A DNA stretch of 8,977 bases from Caldifarciminota bacterium 4484_100 (GTDB lineage: Bacteria; Hydrothermota; Tepidihabitantia; SM23-42), in NCBI GenBank assembly GCA_002049785.1, contig MUKB01000073.1, forward strand, positions 1 to 8,977, given 5' to 3'. The notes under the pieces are model-generated. The model made no database searches. It worked only from the letters and a program-made list of their open reading frames with translations, and had not been told where the DNA came from. Of this stretch, positions 5,630 through 8,977 are shown one piece after another. How positions within the stretch are numbered: the stretch's first letter is position 1; every line of letters starts with the position of its first letter. The position numbers and the translations under genes were made by a program.

Positions 5630-7015
5630 ATGAAAACCTATGATGTGATAATTATTGGGGCAGGTCCAGCCGGTTACCCCAGTGCAATTCGTTTAGCCCA
5701 GTTAAAAAAGAAGGTGCTTGTGATAGAGAAAGCCGACATTGGAGGTCTATGTCTTAACCGTGGATGCATCCCCACTAAAGCCCTGACCTATGCACTAGGA
5801 TTTAAAAACCAAATAGAGAAAGCAAAAAAATTTGGATTCCAGGGTGATTTCCGCCTTGATATTGAAACCTTGAAAAACTGGAAGGATGGAGTGGTCAAAA
5901 GGTTGAGGACGGGAGTTGAGTATCTTTTCAAAAAGAATGGAGTGGATTACATACAGGGCATCGCACAATTAATCAACACAAACCAGGTTCACCTGACTGG
6001 TTCAAGCGAAGAAGATCTTTATGAGGCTGAAAACATTATCATCGCCACCGGAACCGAAGTAAAACCTTTACCCAGTATCGATTTTGACCACAAACTAATA
6101 ATCGACACCGATGATGCCCTCAATTTAAAGAAAATCCCCAAATCCCTGCTCATCATCGGTGCTGGCGCTTCAGGCCTGGAGATGGCGACCATCTATTCAC
6201 TTCTGAACTGCAAGGTTACGGTTGCTGAAATGATGAATCAGATACTCCCTGGAATGGAAAGGGAGCTGTGTGAAATTCTTCACCGTATTCTAAAAAAACA
6301 AGGGATTGAAATCTATCTAAATACATATATCGAATCAGCGAAAATTTCTGAAGGAAGGACAGAGGTTGATATTAAAATTGGTGATACAATACAAAAAAGA
6401 TATTTCGATTCCATCTTGGTGACCGTAGGCCGAAGGCCAGCAGATACCACATTCAAAGGCATTGGGATAAAACTTGATAACAATGGCTTTATTGAAATTA
6501 CAGAAGATATGAGAACCAACATCAAGAATATATATGCGATCGGTGATATCACAGGCCCGCCATTACTGGCCCACAAAGCGACCAGACAGGGTATTATCGC
6601 AACAAACATCATCAATGGACAAAAGACGAGTCTTAAAAAAACCGCAATACCATCCTGCGTCTTCACCCAACCTCCTTTCTCTGCAGTGGGTCTGACCGAG
6701 GAGCAGGCTCGGAAGATGGGATATTCAATCCGGATCGGAAGGTTTCCTTATCGTGCATCAGGTAAGGCCTTGGCAATGGCAGAACCTGAAGGTATGATAA
6801 AGATTGTGGGCAATGAAGAAGGGAAGTTATTGGGTCTCCATATCCTTGGAGCTGAATCGCCCAATCTTATTGGTGAAGCATGTCTTGCGATTTCTAAAGG
6901 ATTAAAAGTTAAAGACCTTGCCGAAACCATACATCCCCATCCTACACTCGGTGAGATGATTGCCGAGGCAAGTGATAATTTTTATCACCGTGCAATACAT
7001 ATCCTTAATGAATAG
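5630..7015 (+). CDS. lpdA: Dihydrolipoyl dehydrogenase (E3)
   Basis: This 461-residue flavoprotein disulfide reductase reoxidises dihydrolipoamide with NAD in 2-oxoacid dehydrogenase or glycine cleavage complexes in the cytoplasm. Domains run FAD (GAGPAG at 10-15), redox disulfide Cys41/Cys46 in GGLCLNRGCIPTKAL, NAD (GAGASG at 177-182, with an acidic Glu200 at the end of the second strand favouring NAD), second FAD contact AIGD at 303-306, and a C-terminal dimer domain with the His437-Glu442 catalytic dyad in HPHPTLGE. No lipoyl domain is fused to its N-terminus. None of its partner E1, E2 or glycine cleavage genes lie in the window, so which complex it serves is not shown. It has its own promoter and appears to be monocistronic; no terminator hairpin follows it. 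Confidence 0.95.
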   Translation: MKTYDVIIIGAGPAGYPSAIRLAQLKKKVLVIEKADIGGLCLNRGCIPTKALTYALGFKNQIEKAKKFGFQGDFRLDIETLKNWKDGVVKRLRTGVEYLFKKNGVDYIQGIAQLINTNQVHLTGSSEEDLYEAENIIIATGTEVKPLPSIDFDHKLIIDTDDALNLKKIPKSLLIIGAGASGLEMATIYSLLNCKVTVAEMMNQILPGMERELCEILHRILKKQGIEIYLNTYIESAKISEGRTEVDIKIGDTIQKRYFDSILVTVGRRPADTTFKGIGIKLDNNGFIEITEDMRTNIKNIYAIGDITGPPLLAHKATRQGIIATNIINGQKTSLKKTAIPSCVFTQPPFSAVGLTEEQARKMGYSIRIGRFPYRASGKALAMAEPEGMIKIVGNEEGKLLGLHILGAESPNLIGEACLAISKGLKVKDLAETIHPHPTLGEMIAEASDNFYHRAIHILNE

Positions 7016-7049
7016 TATCCATCAAAAATAAATTTAAAAAACTGAAACA

Positions 7050-7077
7050 TTGACATCCTTTTATATTTAAATAGAAT
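7050..7077 (+). promoter_or_regulatory. Sigma70-type promoter of the sppA gene cluster
   Basis: TTGACA (7050-7055) and TAGAAT (7072-7077) are 16 bp apart. Transcription should start near 7084, so the leader is only about 11 nt and begins with GGAG (7084-7087), the ribosome binding site of sppA, 7 nt before its ATG. The three downstream plus-strand genes have no promoter of comparable quality and probably depend on this one. Confidence 0.83.
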
Positions 7078-7094
7078 ATTACTGGAGTTAATCA

Positions 7095-7931
7095 ATGAAG
7101 AAAACGACAATTATCATTACCATCATCTTGGTGGTTGCCATCATCATCGGGATTTCGGTCGGCCTCTCATTTAGACAGTTTAAGGGATTCATCGGAACCG
7201 GGAATATTGCAGTAATTGAAGTATTGAATATCATAAGCACCTCAAAATATATCGTTCAGGACCTGAAGACTTTTACTGAGGATCCGTCTATCAAGGCGAT
7301 TGTAATAAGAGTGGACTCTCCGGGCGGTGGCGTTGCCCCGGCCCAGGAAATTTATGAACAGGTTAAAAAAACAAGGGAAAAGAAGAAAGTTGTTGTCTCA
7401 ATGGGTGCAATTGCAGCCTCTGGCGGTTATTATATCTCCCTTCCCGCGGATGTAATCGTTGCCAACCCTGGAACCATCACCGGTTCGATCGGTGTAATTA
7501 TGGAATTTCCGATCTTTCAGGAATTACTCAAGAAGGTGGGCATCAATTTTGAGGTCATCAAATCAAGGGAACACAAGGATATCGGCTCACCGTTCCGACC
7601 GATGACCAAAAAGGAGAAAAAACTGATGCAGGGGGTTGTACTCGATGTCTATAACCAATTTGTTGAAGCAACTGTGGAAAATCGTGGACTTCCAAGGGAT
7701 AGCATTATGAAATTTGCTGATGGCCGTATCTTCAGTGGAAGACAGGCGAAGGAGCTCGGTCTGATTGACACACTCGGCTCATTCGAGGATGCGGTGAAGA
7801 TTGCAGGGGAACTGGTGGGAATTGAAAAACCAAACATAGTATACCCTCCCAAGCGGTTAACCCTCATCGACCTCTTTACCAAACCTGCAGAACAATTATT
7901 CATACCAAAATTATCGTACATCTGGCATTAA
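7095..7931 (+). CDS. sppA: Signal peptide peptidase SppA (short, serine-lysine type)
   Basis: 278 residues with an N-terminal membrane anchor at about 4-25 and a peptidase S49 domain. The nucleophile is Ser109 in AIAASGGYY and the general base Lys161 in HKDIGSPFRP; the 52-residue distance equals that of Bacillus subtilis SppA (Ser147, Lys199). DSPGG at 74-78 and GTITGSIGV at 126-134 are also conserved. It is the short, single-domain form that works as an oligomer, not the 67-kDa E. coli form. The family degrades leftover signal peptides in or at the membrane. It heads a run of closely spaced genes, with a small putative lipoprotein starting 2 bases after its stop; lipoprotein signal peptides are among the expected substrates of such enzymes, but a specific link to that neighbour is not shown. 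Confidence 0.94.
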   Translation: MKKTTIIITIILVVAIIIGISVGLSFRQFKGFIGTGNIAVIEVLNIISTSKYIVQDLKTFTEDPSIKAIVIRVDSPGGGVAPAQEIYEQVKKTREKKKVVVSMGAIAASGGYYISLPADVIVANPGTITGSIGVIMEFPIFQELLKKVGINFEVIKSREHKDIGSPFRPMTKKEKKLMQGVVLDVYNQFVEATVENRGLPRDSIMKFADGRIFSGRQAKELGLIDTLGSFEDAVKIAGELVGIEKPNIVYPPKRLTLIDLFTKPAEQLFIPKLSYIWH

Positions 7932-7933
7932 TC

Positions 7934-8197
7934 TTGGCTACAATAAAAAAACTCATAATACTTATCTCTATCATTATACTTTATTGCTCGAAAGACAATA
8001 ACAGCTATAAATTTGCTCAATATCTGAGAGAAGAGCAAGCATTGAGAAAGCGCCTCGCACGATCCCCAGAATTAAAAGACTCAATCCAGGCACTCCAGAA
8101 GCGATATCAAATCGATCGGGAAAAGGAATTGAAAAAATTGAAGAAACAACCAGAACTCTGGCTTAAACTACTGAAAGGGCTGAGGATTGAAAAGTAA
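7934..8197 (+). CDS. Small putative lipoprotein with a coiled, charged tail
   Basis: 87 residues from a TTG start two bases after the sppA stop. A Lys-Lys n-region and a hydrophobic stretch (residues 7-17) lead to Cys18, followed by Ser-Lys-Asp, as in a type II signal peptide. The residue before Cys is Tyr, which is a poor fit to the usual lipobox (small residue at -1), so lipidation is uncertain. The mature part is highly charged, rich in Lys, Glu, Leu and Arg, and likely one or two long helices. I do not recognise a family. The last 11 bases overlap the glycosidase start. A membrane-anchored helical protein is what the sequence supports. Confidence 0.6.
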   Translation: MATIKKLIILISIIILYCSKDNNSYKFAQYLREEQALRKRLARSPELKDSIQALQKRYQIDREKELKKLKKQPELWLKLLKGLRIEK

Positions 8198-8791
8198 ATT
8201 ATTCGGTGTTGTTGAAGGCTTCTATGGAAAACCATATACATTTTCTGAACGGTACGACCTCATCACATTTCTCAAGCAAATTGGAGGCAACACATATATA
8301 TACGGGCCGAAATCAGACCCGTATCACAGAAGGAGATGGACTATCCCATACCCCAAAAACATACTCGAGAAGCTCTCTCGGTTGAATGAATACGCACAAA
8401 CTTCCGGAATTAAATTTATCTATGCCCTCTCTCCAATTAAATCTGCTAATCTGGTCCGAGTCATTAAAAAAATAGAATCGATTATAGAAATCGGTATTAA
8501 ACTTGTGCTGATATTGACCGAATAACCCATATACTTAAAAGACCTCCTCTAATCTGGGATAACCTCTTTGCCAACGATTATATACCCGGTAAGATATTTA
8601 AATTTCCCTATCACGGAAGAAATCCAGAAATTGTTGAAATGGTCCAAGGGATTCTTCTCAATCCGATGAATAATTATCAAGAATCAAAACCCTTGCTCTT
8701 TACTGCATTTCAGTTCTTTAATGAGCCATACAAATATCATCCCAGAAGGGCCTGGCAAATTGCAGAAAAAAGCGCGCTTTGTCGTCCATAA
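8187..8791 (+). pseudogene. GH84-type beta-N-acetylglucosaminidase, internally deleted and frameshifted
   Basis: The first frame (TTG 8187, with AAAGGG at 8174-8179; stop 8523-8525) begins with the GH84 hallmark FGVVEGFYGKPYTFSER and continues with YGPKSDPYHRRRWTIPYP, as in NagJ and O-GlcNAcase catalytic domains. Homology stops near residue 108. It resumes in another frame from about 8500 with RPPLIWDNLFANDY, a GR-containing segment and [13 protein letters not shown], ending at TAA 8789-8791. What is missing lies exactly between these parts: the strand with the catalytic Asp-Asp pair, and the following segment up to the WTG-type motif, perhaps 80-100 codons. The product could not be catalytic. 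There is no signal peptide, so the intact enzyme would be cytoplasmic. The flanking sequence is well conserved, so the lesion is recent or an assembly artefact. Confidence 0.8.
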
Positions 8792-8977
8792 ACATTGGGC
8801 CACCCATCTCCACTATGATCTCAGGTTGGAGCTGGACCAGGTACTGAAATCCTGGGCCGTGCCCAAACAACCACCCCTGAAAACAGGAATTAAAAGGCTT
8901 GCAATCCAGGTGGAAGACCATAACCTTGAATATATTGATTTTGAAGGGATCATCCCTGAAGATGAATATGGAGCAGG
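8721..8977 (+). CDS. LigD-type DNA 3'-phosphoesterase domain protein (3' end cut by the window)
   Basis: The frame runs from ATG 8721 through the window end (85 codons plus two bases). From about residue 19 it shows the phosphoesterase (PE) signature [19 protein letters not shown], then [15 protein letters not shown] and [14 protein letters not shown]. Taking this start, His25, His31, Asp33, Arg35, His67 and Tyr71 have the same spacing as the active-site residues His42, His48, Asp50, Arg52, His84 and Tyr88 of Pseudomonas LigD PE, so it should be active. The enzyme removes 3'-phosphates and ribonucleotides from DNA ends during break repair. Whether it stands alone or is the N-terminal part of a ligase cannot be seen. 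No good ribosome binding site precedes ATG 8721, and the first 71 bases overlap the glycosidase remnant; a TTG at 8760 is an alternative start. Confidence 0.88.
   Translation, partial: MSHTNIIPEGPGKLQKKARFVVHKHWATHLHYDLRLELDQVLKSWAVPKQPPLKTGIKRLAIQVEDHNLEYIDFEGIIPEDEYGA

Noticed and set aside
8718..8921. Minus-strand open frame opposite the phosphoesterase.
   Set aside because: Shadow of the conserved plus-strand frame; no ribosome site or recognisable domain.
1..8977. CRISPR arrays, IS elements, toxin-antitoxin or defence systems.
   Set aside because: No direct-repeat array, transposase motif, terminal inverted repeats or known defence domains seen on either strand.

Overview
The window reads as a compact bacterial chromosome segment, moderately AT-rich, with short intergenic gaps, overlapping start and stop codons and no visible phage, IS or CRISPR content. 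The mix of genes (a DUF4438-type protein otherwise familiar from Thermotoga-like organisms, an MglA small GTPase, a geranylgeranyl-reductase-like flavoprotein, a stand-alone-looking LigD-type 3'-phosphoesterase, SppA) suggests a Gram-negative, probably uncultured, deep-branching lineage of the WOR-3/TA06 kind. That placement is an inference from gene content only.

Layout. Bases 1-294 are the end of an unrecognised helical protein. A DUF4438 gene lies on the minus strand (314-1207). It faces away from a tRNA with anticodon CAT (1304-1377), and the two are driven by back-to-back strong promoters. Downstream of the tRNA, on the plus strand and without a visible terminator or second promoter before the first gene, come a 16-codon mini-ORF, a two-TM PH-like membrane protein, a recJ gene that is broken, and mglA. 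A promoter at 3752-3779 starts a two-gene unit: an initiating sugar-phosphate transferase followed by a geranylgeranyl reductase family flavoprotein. A further promoter drives dihydrolipoyl dehydrogenase (5630-7015). Another starts the run sppA, small lipoprotein, broken GH84 glycosidase, LigD-type phosphoesterase (cut by the window edge).

The clearest signals are these. (1) The sigma70-type promoters are unusually uniform: five at gene or tRNA 5' ends have near-consensus -35 and -10 boxes with exactly 16 bp between them. They place transcription starts at or 1 nt before the ATG for two genes (leaderless mRNAs), and 11-12 nt before it for two others, where the Shine-Dalgarno sequence is the very 5' end of the message. 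(2) Two genes, recJ and the GH84 gene, carry the same kind of lesion: a sharp internal deletion of roughly 75-100 codons that also shifts the frame, with well-conserved sequence on both sides. This could be real decay or an assembly defect. (3) MglA has Gln in place of the arginine finger (residue 53) while keeping the catalytic Gln82. (4) The CAT tRNA carries the acceptor-stem pairs expected of lysidine-modified tRNA-Ile2. I do not see a convincing previously undescribed multi-gene system; the sugar transferase/geranylgeranyl reductase pair is the most suggestive functional linkage.
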